Notes: generated by a model not told the origin, from the sequence alone. DNA of 64,000 nt from Bradyrhizobium sp. 139 (GCF_023074175.1 NZ_JADPKS010000107.1:309458-373457); one strand, 5' to 3'. Positions 42,684 through 51,346 are shown, counted from the first letter of the stretch. Numbers and translations: made by a program.

Positions 42684-42940
42684 GATCGTTCTCCTTGTCC
42701 GGCTGTGCGAGCCGGCGCGTCTCGAAAGACTAGCGAGAAATTGCGACGGTTTGGGGGATTACCGGCCCAGCGGCGCCTGAAGAAGCCGGGCGGGCACAAA
42801 TCGACCCGGTTTCTGTCCTGAATGCGAGATGGACCGTCGTCCGTTTGCTTTGATAGGCGGTCATCCTCGACAATCGAGGCCCAGGTCGTATAGACGAGCC
42901 CGGCGGAACTTTCTCCAGCCAGCGGCCCTGCCCGGAAGCC

Positions 42941-43720
42941 ATGATCAAGCCAGCGCGATATAACCGGATCGCCTTCGTCGCCAGCCCGAGCAGCGAGGCG
43001 CAGGCCGCCTTCAGCCAGCTCACCCGGGACTATGGCAATTGCGAGCCGAAGGACGCCGACGTCGTGGTCGCGCTCGGCGGCGACGGGCTCATGCTCCAGA
43101 CGCTGCATCAGCACATGCACACGGGAAAGCCGATCTACGGCATGCACCGCGGCACGGTCGGCTTCCTGATGAACGAGTACTCGACTCACGATCTGCGCGC
43201 CCGTCTCGAGGCGGCGCTTGAATCCGAGATCAACCCGCTGCTGATGCGCGCGACCGACATCAACGACCGCGTCCACCTGCACCACGCCATCAACGAGGTT
43301 GCCCTGTTCCGGCAGACCCACCAGGCCGCGCGACTGCGGATCCTCATCGACGAGCGCGAGCGCATGACCGAGCTGATCGCCGACGGCATCATGGTGGCGA
43401 CGCCGGCCGGCTCCACCGCCTACAATCTGTCCGCGCAGGGACCGATCCTGCCGATCAACGCCGCGCTGCTGGCGCTGACGCCGATCAGCGCCTTCCGGCC
43501 GCGCCGCTGGCGCGGCGCGCTCCTGCCCAACACGGCTTACGTCGTGATCGAGGTGCTGGAGGGCGACAAGCGGCCGGTGGCGGCGGTCGCCGACCATGAC
43601 GAGGTGCGCGATGTCCGCCGCGTCGAGGTCCTGTCCGACAAGACCATCTCGATGCGCATGCTGTTCGATCCCGGCCACAGCCTGGAAGAGCGTATCCTGC
43701 GCGAGCAATTCGGCTCCTAA
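42941..43720 (+). CDS. nadK: NAD kinase
   Basis: The 259-residue enzyme phosphorylates NAD to NADP in the cytoplasm. Seen: ALGGDGLMLQ (GGDG at 46-49), GMHRGTVGFLMNEY, the diacylglycerol-kinase-like fold, and TPAGSTAYNLSAQGP. The start at 42941 gives the short N-terminus usual for alphaproteobacterial enzymes. Upstream is a 257-bp gap; downstream the receiver gene is on the same strand after 87 bp that hold an inverted repeat. Confidence 0.9.
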   Translation: MIKPARYNRIAFVASPSSEAQAAFSQLTRDYGNCEPKDADVVVALGGDGLMLQTLHQHMHTGKPIYGMHRGTVGFLMNEYSTHDLRARLEAALESEINPLLMRATDINDRVHLHHAINEVALFRQTHQAARLRILIDERERMTELIADGIMVATPAGSTAYNLSAQGPILPINAALLALTPISAFRPRRWRGALLPNTAYVVIEVLEGDKRPVAAVADHDEVRDVRRVEVLSDKTISMRMLFDPGHSLEERILREQFGS

Positions 43721-43749
43721 GCGCCTCGCCAGGCCGCCGATCGCAACCC

Positions 43750-43782
43750 TTCGTTAACTCCCGGCGCGATATGGTTAACGAA
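43750..43782. promoter_or_regulatory. 9-bp inverted repeat upstream of the receiver gene
   Basis: Arms ttcgttaac (43750-43758) and gttaacgaa (43774-43782) are perfect reverse complements with a 15-bp spacer, 26 bp before the receiver-gene ATG. The gttaac cores look like CtrA half-sites, but the spacing does not fit TTAA-N7-TTAA. A dimeric regulator is possible. Confidence 0.55.
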
Positions 43783-43807
43783 AGTTGACCGCTTCGGCCT
43801 GGGCGCC

Positions 43808-44353
43808 ATGTTCCGCATCGATTTCAACAAGCTGCGCTTCCTCGTCTGCGACGACAATCCGCACATGCGCCGCATCCTGCGGACGCTGCTGCATTCCTTC
43901 GGCGCGCGCGAGGTCTATGAAGCCGAGGACGGCGCGACTGCGCTGGAAATGTACAGCCATTACGTGCCTGACATCGTCATCACCGACTGGGCGATGCCGA
44001 TCTTCGACGGGCTCGAGCTCGCGCAGATGATCCGGCAGCCGGAATCCAAGGGCAATCCTTACGCGCCGATCATCATGCTGACCGGTCATTCCGAGAAGCG
44101 CCGCGTCACGGTGGCGCGCGATGCCGGCGTCACCGAATTCCTGGCCAAGCCGATCTCGGCCAAGGGACTCTACCAGCGCATCCTCAACGTGGTCGCCAGT
44201 CCCCGCCCCTTCATCAAGACCAAGACCTATTTCGGACCTGACCGGCGTCGCAACACCAGCTCCGCCTATATGGGTCCCGAGCGCCGCGTCGGCGAAAAGC
44301 ACGAGGTGCTCCAGCAGCCCTCGCTGCTCGACAAGGCGCGGTCCTCCATCTAG
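43808..44353 (+). CDS. CheY-like response regulator with C-terminal tail
   Basis: The 181-residue protein has one receiver domain: acidic pair DD at 15-16, phospho-acceptor Asp60 (VITDWAMP), Thr92 (LTGH) and Lys114 (FLAKPIS). The C-terminal 50 residues are basic (GPDRRRNTS, GPERRVGEKHE) and carry no DNA-binding domain. It is 27 bp before an Hpt gene, suggesting a phosphorelay branch. The PDRRR/PERR tail suggests a flexible tether of the kind seen in chemotaxis or cell-cycle receivers of rhizobia. Confidence 0.85.
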   Translation: MFRIDFNKLRFLVCDDNPHMRRILRTLLHSFGAREVYEAEDGATALEMYSHYVPDIVITDWAMPIFDGLELAQMIRQPESKGNPYAPIIMLTGHSEKRRVTVARDAGVTEFLAKPISAKGLYQRILNVVASPRPFIKTKTYFGPDRRRNTSSAYMGPERRVGEKHEVLQQPSLLDKARSSI

Positions 44354-44380
44354 CGCAACGTCTCACAAGAGGCAGGTATC

Positions 44381-44959
44381 ATGGCGAAGAACAGCGCAAG
44401 GGACATCGAGGTCACGGCCTTCGCCACGCATCATGTCATCACGCAGCCTAATCCGCTGCGCAAGGTTCTGCGCCGTGTCGAAGGAAAAGACCTGGACGAT
44501 CCGGTCGGCCGCGCCGAGCAGGCGCTGGCAGGCCTCTCCGGCGAGTTCAAGGACTGGATGGTCACCGAGGTCAACCGGCTGTCCGCCGCCTACGTCGCGA
44601 TCCGCAATGACGGCTTCGCCAAGGACAGGCGGGACGAGCTGTTCCGCGCCGCGCACGACATCAAAGGCGACGCAGCGACGTTCGGCTATCCGGCGGCGGC
44701 GGGAATTGCGGAGAGCCTGTGCCGCGTCATCGAGCACGCGCCCGATCTCGAAAAGGTGCCAGCCGAGCTGTTCACGCACCACATCAACGCCATCCTCGCC
44801 ATCGTGCATGAAAACACCAAGCTCGACAGCATCAGCGTCTCCGCCGAGCTCAGCCGCCGCCTGCGCAAGGTCGCCGACGACTATCTCGCCCACGTCAACC
44901 GCGACCGCCCCGAGCATCTCGAGGTGATTTTGGCACCGGGCATCGTGCCGGTGGAGTAG
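44381..44959 (+). CDS. Hpt-domain phosphotransfer protein
   Basis: A 192-residue helical protein with the phospho-histidine motif AAHDIKGDAATFGYP (His92). Histidine phosphotransfer domains move phosphate between receivers of a phosphorelay. An N-terminal extension of about 40 residues carries no motif. It is co-transcribed with the receiver gene (27-bp gap). A cognate hybrid kinase is not in this window. Confidence 0.85.
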   Translation: MAKNSARDIEVTAFATHHVITQPNPLRKVLRRVEGKDLDDPVGRAEQALAGLSGEFKDWMVTEVNRLSAAYVAIRNDGFAKDRRDELFRAAHDIKGDAATFGYPAAAGIAESLCRVIEHAPDLEKVPAELFTHHINAILAIVHENTKLDSISVSAELSRRLRKVADDYLAHVNRDRPEHLEVILAPGIVPVE

Positions 44960-44988
44960 TTCTTTCCTCTCGTCATTGCGAGCGCAGT

Positions 44989-45104
44989 CGTAGGCTGGAT
45001 TAGCACAGCGTAACCCACCTCTTTTATTTCCGTGGAGACAGACGTGGTGGGTTACGCCTGGCGGATTGCGCTTCGCGCAGCCGCAGAGCTAACCCACCCT
45101 ACGG
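44989..45104. repeat. Palindromic intergenic repeat
   Basis: Starts cgtaggctggattagcacag, with acccacc/ggtgggt arms, and ends ctaacccaccctacg. This form ('taggctggattagc...') is a recognised rhizobial intergenic palindrome. It lies between the Hpt and DUF2336 genes, which converge. Confidence 0.75.
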
Positions 45105-45111
45105 CATCTCA

Positions 45112-46287
45112 TTACGCAGCGATCAGATCGTCATAGACCGGATCGATCGCCTCGTCCGCGATAAGCTCGTCGCAGAACAGCCGCGCCTCTTCGCGCGCCG
45201 ACTCCGTGGCGAAGCGGCGCAGCAGGACCATCAGCGGCTCCGTGGCATCGCGGTCGGTCTCGCAATGGGTGAGCACGCGCTCGACCATGCGCCGGCGCAG
45301 CCGCGCCGCATTGTCATCGGTATCGATAAAACCCTGCTCGTGGCAGGCATCGAGCGCGACCTGGAACGCCGCGAAGGTCGCCTCGGGAAGTCCGGCGCGG
45401 CGAAGCAGCGCGTGCAGGCTATTGCCGCCACGGTCGTGCAGCAGCGAGGAGACGCGTGCCAGCGGCAGGTCGGCGAGTTCGGCGAGCGCCGCGTCGAACA
45501 GATCGAGATTGCTCGACAGCAGCGCACGCAGGATCAGGCCGGCGGTAAGCTGGCCCGTGATGCGCAGGTGGCGCACGAGGCCCTGCATGTCCTCGCCGCG
45601 CGAGCGCGCGGCGATGTTCATGGTCGAGCGGTCGCGCGCCTCGGTCGCAATGCGCTCGGCACGATCGGCGCTCAGCCAGTTCCGCGCCACGACGAATTGC
45701 GCAAGGGTCTCGGAGAGCTTGGCCACCAGAGCGGCACGCGTCGCGGCCGGCAGGTCCTCCAGCACCAGCATCGCCTCGCGGATCGCAGCGAGATGACCGT
45801 GACGCTCGACGATGCGGTCCCAGGAGAACGGCGCGAGCTCGGCATGAGGGTTCTCGATCAGTTCGAGGGCCGCCGCCGCACAGCCGACTTCGGCAATGGC
45901 GGCGCAGACGGAGGTCGGCAGCGCGATGCGGCGGGCGATCGCGCACTGCACTTGGTCGTTGCCGGTCGCGACGATGTCGACGAGATCGGCGTCGATCAGG
46001 AGCGGAGAATGTTCGAGCACCGGCAGCGCAACGCTCGGCTGGTCCGCCGACAGCGCCCGCACGATCGACGCTGGCGCATCGGTGCTGCGCGCGAAGGCCT
46101 CGGCCATGGCCTGCCGAACCAGCGGCGAGGAATCGTCGAGCAGCATCAGAAGCGCGCCTTCGGCGGCGACGCGGTCATCATGAGAGAGGTCCGAGATCAG
46201 CCAAGCCCGGGCCAACGCCCGCGTTGCCTCGGCCCGCTCGCCTGCGGGCGCCGTCCTGATCCAATTGATGAACTGCCGAACGATCAT
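45112..46287 (-). CDS. DUF2336 domain protein
   Basis: A 391-residue helical protein of alpha-solenoid look matching DUF2336, widespread in alphaproteobacteria. Segments: LLMLLDDSSPLVRQAMAEAF, RIALPTSVCAAIAEVG, HGHLAAIREAML and LITGQL-like ITGQLTAGLILRALL. Ala and Leu make up a large part. There is no signal peptide. DUF2336 proteins are often near polar-organelle or flagellar regulators; the role is not established. The ATG at 46287 fits the family length. Confidence 0.8.
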   Translation of the reverse strand: MIVRQFINWIRTAPAGERAEATRALARAWLISDLSHDDRVAAEGALLMLLDDSSPLVRQAMAEAFARSTDAPASIVRALSADQPSVALPVLEHSPLLIDADLVDIVATGNDQVQCAIARRIALPTSVCAAIAEVGCAAAALELIENPHAELAPFSWDRIVERHGHLAAIREAMLVLEDLPAATRAALVAKLSETLAQFVVARNWLSADRAERIATEARDRSTMNIAARSRGEDMQGLVRHLRITGQLTAGLILRALLSSNLDLFDAALAELADLPLARVSSLLHDRGGNSLHALLRRAGLPEATFAAFQVALDACHEQGFIDTDDNAARLRRRMVERVLTHCETDRDATEPLMVLLRRFATESAREEARLFCDELIADEAIDPVYDDLIAA

Positions 46288-46494
46288 GGTGCTTCCGGCT
46301 TACGCAACGAAGACGAAGCGGTGACGGCTCGTCACCTGCAACACAAAATAAACCACGACGCTTAATAAAGCGTTCACCATAAGCGGCTGGTTTTATTGAC
46401 GTTTTGTTAAGGGAACAAAGGCGGCGTATTCACACGCCGGGCTCTGCGCAGCGGCGTTTCACGCTGCGACGCGCCGGGGACACGGGAGCACGCA

Positions 46495-47508
46495 TTAGCT
46501 GCTGAATGTGCCGCTGCGATCGCTGAACAGATCGAGCGGCTGCGGCGGACGGACGTCTGGCGTCGCTGAGGCGACGGACGTCGGCGAGGCGTTGTTGCCC
46601 CACAATTTCTGCACCGTCGTCGAGACCGGCTGCGTGGCATCGCCGGGCTGATAGATCGAGCGAAACACCGGCGTGCTTGGCGCGTTGTCCGCGACGGCCG
46701 TTGGCGCCGTCGCGCTCACCGGCGCGCGCGTGTTCGGGAAGGTCTGGAGATAGGTGGCATTGTCGATCACCGGCGCGGTGGGCTGCACACCATTGGCGCT
46801 CGCGACCTGCGTGGTCGACGGCGTGCCGCCATACATCGCTATCGCACTGCGGGTCGTCTTCGAATTTGCCGCGCTGGCGTAACGCGCGTCGAGCACCGAA
46901 TAGACTTCGGAGACACTGCGGGCGCGGCCGTCTTTGGCGTAAAAGATCGAGCGGTTGGCAGATGCCGCATTCGGAAACAGCCGCGCGCCGACTGCTTGCG
47001 GATTGTCCTCGGCATTGGCGATCAGTTTCGCCGCGCCGCCGACGCCCATGAAATGCGCCATATAGAGTTCGCTGTCGCTCGGCCTGCGGCCGAGCAGCCC
47101 GGTGAGCTTGAAACTGTTCGACTGCGTCAGCGCCGCCGCCATACTGGAGGCGGCCTCCGGATCGTCGCGCAGTTTCATGATCGACCGCTTCATCGCGGGA
47201 TCATCGACGCTGTAAGCGCCCGACGAGGTCCTGGTGATGGCGTCGGAATAATTGCCGTAGCCGAGTTGGGTGCCCGCCTCCTTCACCGTACCGAGCCAGG
47301 TCTGATCGATGAACTGGTAGAGCCCGTGCGCCGACGATGTGGTGGCTCCCGCCGTGGGATCGAAATCCGATTCCATCTTGGCGGTGGTCAGCATGTACTG
47401 GAAGCTGACGCCGGTAATGTTCGAGGCCTGCTTGATCGCACCGGCGACGCGCGCCCGCGACGGATCGAGAACCGCCGTCTGAGAGGCACTGGAATTGTCG
47501 ACCGACAT
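46495..47508 (-). CDS. Lytic transglycosylase-domain protein
   Basis: The 337-residue protein carries a lysozyme-like SLT domain: catalytic Glu46 in TTAKMESDFDP, then SSAHGLYQFIDQTWLGTVKEAG, and an AHFMGVGGAAKLI helix. It cuts peptidoglycan, as in FlgJ-type or polar-organelle muralytic enzymes. The C-terminal 150 residues are Ser/Thr/Pro-rich. No classic signal peptide, so it may be exported by the flagellar or another machine. A CtrA box lies 80 bp upstream, tying it to the cell cycle. The open frame to 47571 is not used. Confidence 0.82.
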   Translation of the reverse strand: MSVDNSSASQTAVLDPSRARVAGAIKQASNITGVSFQYMLTTAKMESDFDPTAGATTSSAHGLYQFIDQTWLGTVKEAGTQLGYGNYSDAITRTSSGAYSVDDPAMKRSIMKLRDDPEAASSMAAALTQSNSFKLTGLLGRRPSDSELYMAHFMGVGGAAKLIANAEDNPQAVGARLFPNAASANRSIFYAKDGRARSVSEVYSVLDARYASAANSKTTRSAIAMYGGTPSTTQVASANGVQPTAPVIDNATYLQTFPNTRAPVSATAPTAVADNAPSTPVFRSIYQPGDATQPVSTTVQKLWGNNASPTSVASATPDVRPPQPLDLFSDRSGTFSS

Positions 47509-47587
47509 GATGAAGTGCCCGCCCCGTGCGGCATTGAGCAGCGCCGGCAATTTGGCGCCCCGTCGTCTCACCGTGGGACAGCTATGG

Positions 47588-47602
47588 TTAACGCGGGGTT
47601 AA
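47588..47602 (-). promoter_or_regulatory. CtrA-type box upstream of the transglycosylase
   Basis: On the minus strand the sequence reads ttaaccccgcgttaacc, an exact TTAA-N7-TTAAC match to the CtrA consensus. It ends 80 bp before the ATG at 47508, a usual place for activation. In alphaproteobacteria CtrA controls flagellar, chemotaxis and cell-wall genes. Confidence 0.65.
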
Positions 47603-47613
47603 TTCGGGGCTCG

Positions 47614-47719
47614 CCGTCATTCCGGGGCGCACCGCCGGTGCGAGCCCGGAATCCATTGAGCCGCACGTGATGCCTTGCAATGGATTCCGGGCTCGCGCGT
47701 CGCGCGCCCCGGAATGACA
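47614..47719. repeat. Palindromic 'cgtcattccggggcgc' repeat
   Basis: The arms cgtcattccggggcgc and gcgccccggaatgaca enclose two gcgagcccggaatccattgag-type copies. It lies between the transglycosylase promoter and the hisI 3' end. It is a familiar rhizobial repeat, likely structured in RNA. Confidence 0.8.
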
Positions 47720-47724
47720 GCTCG

Positions 47725-48147
47725 CTACTTCTTGTAGACCGCGCTGGGATCGAACAGCTGCTCCGCATCGGCGAAGACGAGCTTGGCGCCGCCCCCCGCG
47801 GCCTCGACCTTGCGGTAGAAGCAGGACCGGCGGCCGGTGTGGCAGGCCGCGCCGATCTGCTCGACGCGGATCCAGACCGCGTCCTGGTCGCAATCGGTGC
47901 GGATCTCGACCACGCGCTGGGTCTGACCCGAGATCTCACCTTTTCGCCACAAGGCATTGCGCGAGCGGCTGAAGTACCAAGCCTCGCCGGTCGCAATGGT
48001 CTTGCGCAGCGCCTCGTCGTTCATGTGGGCGACCATCAGCACGTCGCCGGTGGCGACGTCCGTCGCGACGACCGTCATGAGGCCGCTCGCATCGAACCGC
48101 GGCTGGAAGGAAAGCCCTTCCTCGATCTCGTGGGAGTGAGCGGACAC
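47725..48147 (-). CDS. hisI: Phosphoribosyl-AMP cyclohydrolase
   Basis: The 140-residue enzyme opens the purine ring in the third step of histidine synthesis. Motifs: FDASGLMTVVATD, MVAHMNDEALRKT, SRSRNALWRKGE and the metal ligands TDCDQDAVWIRV and AACHTGRRSCFYR. It is the single-domain form (no HisE fused), as usual in rhizobia. It sits downstream of folE on the same strand, 83 bp apart, the gap holding a repeat. Confidence 0.92.
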   Translation of the reverse strand: MSAHSHEIEEGLSFQPRFDASGLMTVVATDVATGDVLMVAHMNDEALRKTIATGEAWYFSRSRNALWRKGEISGQTQRVVEIRTDCDQDAVWIRVEQIGAACHTGRRSCFYRKVEAAGGGAKLVFADAEQLFDPSAVYKK

Positions 48148-48161
48148 TATAACCTCGCAAG

Positions 48162-48208
48162 AGCATGACCCGGAAAACTGTGCAGCGGTTTTCCAGAAAG
48201 GTCATGCC
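48162..48208. repeat. Palindromic 'gcatgacccggaaaac' repeat
   Basis: gagcatgacccggaaaac faces ggttttcc and ggtcatgc across a short loop. It is the folE-hisI spacer and a very common rhizobial intergenic palindrome. It may stabilise or separate the two messages. Confidence 0.8.
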
Positions 48209-48230
48209 CAAACAACAAATCCTCGAGAGA

Positions 48231-48923
48231 TCAGCGCTGCGCGCCTCGCACCAGGGACAGGAAACGGGCCTGCTCCGCCGGATTGTCGCGGAACATGCCG
48301 GTGAAGCGGCTGGTGAAGGTGGAGGCACCATGCTTGGCGACGCCGCGCACCGACATGCAGGTATGCTCGGCCTCGATCAGCACGGCAACGCCGCGAGGCT
48401 TGAGGATCTCGTCGATGGCCGCCGCGATCTGCGCCGTCATGTGCTCCTGGGTTTGGAGCCTGCGGGCGAAGATGTCGGTCAGGCGCGCAAGCTTCGACAG
48501 GCCGACGACGCGTTCCACCGGCGTATAGGCGATGTGCGCCCTGCCGTAGAACGGCATCATGTGATGCTCGCACTGCGAGGTGAACTCGATGTCGCGCACC
48601 AGCACGAAGTCGTCATAGCCCGCCGTCTCGCCGAACGTGCGGTCGAGCACCTCGGCCGGGCACTGGTGGTAGCCCTGATAGAGCTCGTCGAAGGCCTCGA
48701 CCACACGGCGCGGCGTGTCCAAAAGACCTTCACGTTGGGTGTTCTCGCCGATATAGGCGAGCAGCGTCTTCACTGCCTGCTCGGCCTCGGCGCGCGCCGG
48801 GCGGGGCTGGTCGGCGCGGACGGCCGCCGCGAGGAATTCGGCAGGATCGAGCTCCGCCGGGCGGCTCTCGGGCTGCCGGTCAGAAGGCTTGTTGGGGCGG
48901 ATGGATTTGATTGCAGCGTCCAT
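48231..48923 (-). CDS. folE: GTP cyclohydrolase I
   Basis: The 230-residue enzyme turns GTP into dihydroneopterin triphosphate, the first step in folate synthesis. Seen: LLDTPRRVVEAFDEL, TSQCEHHMMPFYG (zinc Cys and His), GLSKLARLTDIFARRLQTQE, EAEHTCMSVRGV and TSRFTGMFRDN. The ATG at 48923 starts MDAAIKSIRP; a longer start at 48980 would overlap the promoter side. The N-terminal 60 residues are polar and variable, as in rhizobial FolE. Confidence 0.92.
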   Translation of the reverse strand: MDAAIKSIRPNKPSDRQPESRPAELDPAEFLAAAVRADQPRPARAEAEQAVKTLLAYIGENTQREGLLDTPRRVVEAFDELYQGYHQCPAEVLDRTFGETAGYDDFVLVRDIEFTSQCEHHMMPFYGRAHIAYTPVERVVGLSKLARLTDIFARRLQTQEHMTAQIAAAIDEILKPRGVAVLIEAEHTCMSVRGVAKHGASTFTSRFTGMFRDNPAEQARFLSLVRGAQR

Positions 48924-49165
48924 ATCGACTCCGTTCGACGGCCTCGCGGCCGGAGTGTCACCGGCAGACGGGGCGGCCAAGCCGCCGGACGCCTGAAGAA
49001 AACAGTTTGACGAAAAAAGGTCCCCGGGTCATCACGCCGGCAGCGCAGATCAGGATCACCACTGCCGCACCGTTGGACTATTTTTCCGCCAGTTCCGCCC
49101 CTATATAGGACCGTGGACGGCGCCCGCCAAGGCCGATCCGGTGCGGAAGTGTTGGACACCATCAC

Positions 49166-49621
49166 ATGCTGAACGACATCTATAACAAGCGGATCATCGA
49201 GCTGGCCGGGAATATTCCGCGCCTCGGGCGGCTATCGGACCCCGATGCCACCGCCACCGCCCACTCCAAATTGTGCGGCTCGACCGTGAAGATCGACCTC
49301 AAGATGGACGGAGACAAGGTCACCGACTTCGCCCATGACGTGAAGGCCTGTGCGCTGGGACAAGCCTCTTCATCCATCATGGCAAGTCGCGTCGTCGGCT
49401 CGACCGCGAGCGAACTCCGTGAGTTACGCGAAACCGTTCGCAAGATGCTCAAGGAGAACGGTGCGCCTCCTGAAGGCAAATGGGAAGAGATCAAGTTCCT
49501 CGAGCCGGTTCGCGACTACAAGGCGCGCCACGCCTCGACCCTTCTGACCTTCGATGCCGTAGTCGATGCCATCGGCCAGATCGAAGCGAAGGCCAAGCAG
49601 CCGGCTGCGGCGCAGGGCTGA
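49166..49621 (+). CDS. IscU-like iron-sulfur scaffold protein
   Basis: The 151-residue protein aligns with IscU/NifU-N. Two of the three scaffold Cys are present: Cys37 (KLCGSTV) and Cys62 (KACALGQASSS). The third position reads HAS (KARHASTLL) instead of HCS, and the Asp after the first Cys is Ser. Such variants occur in alphaproteobacteria outside the suf/isc operon. It may deliver clusters to a specific target or have another job. It is divergent from folE. Confidence 0.8.
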   Translation: MLNDIYNKRIIELAGNIPRLGRLSDPDATATAHSKLCGSTVKIDLKMDGDKVTDFAHDVKACALGQASSSIMASRVVGSTASELRELRETVRKMLKENGAPPEGKWEEIKFLEPVRDYKARHASTLLTFDAVVDAIGQIEAKAKQPAAAQG

Positions 49622-49629
49622 GCTCTCTC

Positions 49630-49758
49630 CGTCATTCCGGGGCGTTGCCCACCGGATCCGGCCTAATCGGCCGGCCCGACGACAGGCTCCGCGACCAACC
49701 CGGAATCCAGAGATTGCGGATCGAGATTCCGGTTCGCGCCAGCGCGCCCGGGATGACC
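49630..49758. repeat. Palindromic intergenic repeat
   Basis: Starts cgtcattccggggcgttg and ends gcgcgcccgggatgacc; related to the repeat at 47614-47719. It fills the convergent gap between the IscU-like gene and the Clp-like gene. Confidence 0.75.
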
Positions 49759-49763
49759 ATCGG

Positions 49764-50684
49764 TTACTTCTGCGAGCCCGCGCTCGGCGCCGCGCCCGTC
49801 GGCACCGCGGCCTCCGCCGTCTTGGTCGACTTGGCGGGCTGTTGTTCGGCTTCCGCGCCGAACTTCGCCTGTGTCTTCGGCGCAAGTTCCGCCACTGCGG
49901 GCGCCGCGACGTCCACGTGCGGCAGCACGTCGGCCACCAAGTTGGTGGTCACGAGATTGGTGAGCTTCAGTTCGCCAGCATCGAGCTCGTGCAGATCTTC
50001 CCACGGCGGCACGCTGAGCGCGAGCGAGAGCAAGTCGCCGGTACCGCCCATGTCGAACGTGTATTTGGCGAGCCGGCCGATGTCGCGTTCCACGATCATC
50101 AGGTCCTGCGCGCTATAGCTCGCCGCCTTCGCGTCATCGGCGCGGTCGCCCATCCAGATCTGATGGACCCGCACATGAGCCGCCTCCGGCACGAAGCGCG
50201 TCTTCCCTGCCAGCAGCAGAAACACGCACATGGATTCGCAATAGGCTTCGGGGGCGACCGCCGGACGGACGCCCTGCCCGCCGCGGTTCTGGAGGCTGAT
50301 GCCAACCGTCGTCAGCAGGCCGAGATTGCGGAAACGCCGGCCGAGCGTGATTGCGTCGTTGACGGAACCGCCGCTGGAGTCGAGCACCACGGTGGCGCCG
50401 CCGAGCTGGCGCCCGCGGGAAAACTCCTCGAAATCCTTGGGCGTATCGGCGGTGATGATGCCGACCGCGCTGACCCAGCCACGACAATTCGGCTCGCAGG
50501 CAACCCAGTTGAACTTCATCGGCAGCTTGCGCTCTTCGAGGGTGCCACCGGCGCGGGCGGTCGACCCGACGGTCGCGACGGTGCCAGCCGATACGACCCC
50601 ACAAGCGGCGGCTGCCACCAGCAACCAGCCGCGAAGATTAAGCGACTTCAGAAGTTTCAAACTGGTCCCTTCCCCAAACCCCAT
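49764..50684 (-). CDS. Membrane-anchored ClpP/crotonase-like protein
   Basis: A 306-residue protein: one N-terminal membrane helix (NLRGWLLVAAAACGVVSAGTV), then a periplasmic domain with GGATVVLDSSGGSVNDAITLGRRF near 98-121 and YCESMCVFLLLAGKTRF, the oxyanion and catalytic-Ser region of ClpP-like folds. The Ser in ESMCVF fits the nucleophile position; a general base is not certain. It has an Ala/Thr/Lys-rich C-terminus. Similar periplasmic ClpP-like proteins occur widely in Bradyrhizobium. Confidence 0.72.
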   Translation of the reverse strand: MGFGEGTSLKLLKSLNLRGWLLVAAAACGVVSAGTVATVGSTARAGGTLEERKLPMKFNWVACEPNCRGWVSAVGIITADTPKDFEEFSRGRQLGGATVVLDSSGGSVNDAITLGRRFRNLGLLTTVGISLQNRGGQGVRPAVAPEAYCESMCVFLLLAGKTRFVPEAAHVRVHQIWMGDRADDAKAASYSAQDLMIVERDIGRLAKYTFDMGGTGDLLSLALSVPPWEDLHELDAGELKLTNLVTTNLVADVLPHVDVAAPAVAELAPKTQAKFGAEAEQQPAKSTKTAEAAVPTGAAPSAGSQK

Positions 50685-50902
50685 TAGCGCGATTATCCCC
50701 GCTTCGCGCTCGATGAGTCCATCATACAGACGTATGTTTCCACGAGTGTCACAGAAATGGTATCCGGGGGAATACAGCTCGTCCATACGGACTTGCTGCA
50801 CTGCTCCCTAAAAACATGCAAAATATGGCGCACGCGCAACAAGCTGTCGTTCCCTGCGCAGGAACCGCGCAAGTCGAGGCAAGGGTTTGTAGCAGGGCGC
50901 AC

Positions 50903-51241
50903 ATGAAGCATTCAGTCTCCGGAGTCGGTTCCACAATTGCTACTTCACTGCTGCGGCAGCCACGTAATCTCGGCCGCGCGCTGATCTGGCTTTATCGGCA
51001 CACGCTGTCGCCGCTGGTCGGCTACAACTGCCGTCACGTGCCGACCTGCTCCGTCTATGGCGACGAGGCAATCGAGCGGTTCGGGCTATGGGCTGGCGGC
51101 TGGATGACCCTGGCGCGCCTACTCCGCTGCAACCCGTTCGGCACGTCGGGCATCGACAACGTGCCCCTCACCGCACCGCAAGGCGCGCGCTGGTACTTGC
51201 CCTGGCGTTACGCCCGCTGGCGCGGCGTCAACGCTTCCTGA
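50903..51241 (+). CDS. yidD: Membrane protein insertion efficiency factor YidD
   Basis: The 112-residue protein carries the YidD/HAF signature: LIWLYRHTLSPLVGYNCRHVP, TCSVYGDEAIERFG and LLRCNPFGTSGIDNVP, with three Cys. YidD supports YidC-dependent membrane insertion. The start at 50903 follows agcaggg. It is larger than the E. coli protein by an N-terminal extension, as in other rhizobia. It is not next to rpmH, yidC or rnpA. Confidence 0.9.
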   Translation: MKHSVSGVGSTIATSLLRQPRNLGRALIWLYRHTLSPLVGYNCRHVPTCSVYGDEAIERFGLWAGGWMTLARLLRCNPFGTSGIDNVPLTAPQGARWYLPWRYARWRGVNAS

Positions 51242-51346
51242 GCATGCTGACCAGGAACGTTACGGTGCTTGGCGCATGGCTGTCTTGAGTGGAACCTGAA
51301 CTATCCGCTCGCATTGTTTTGATGCTCCCACGGGAGGAAATAAACA

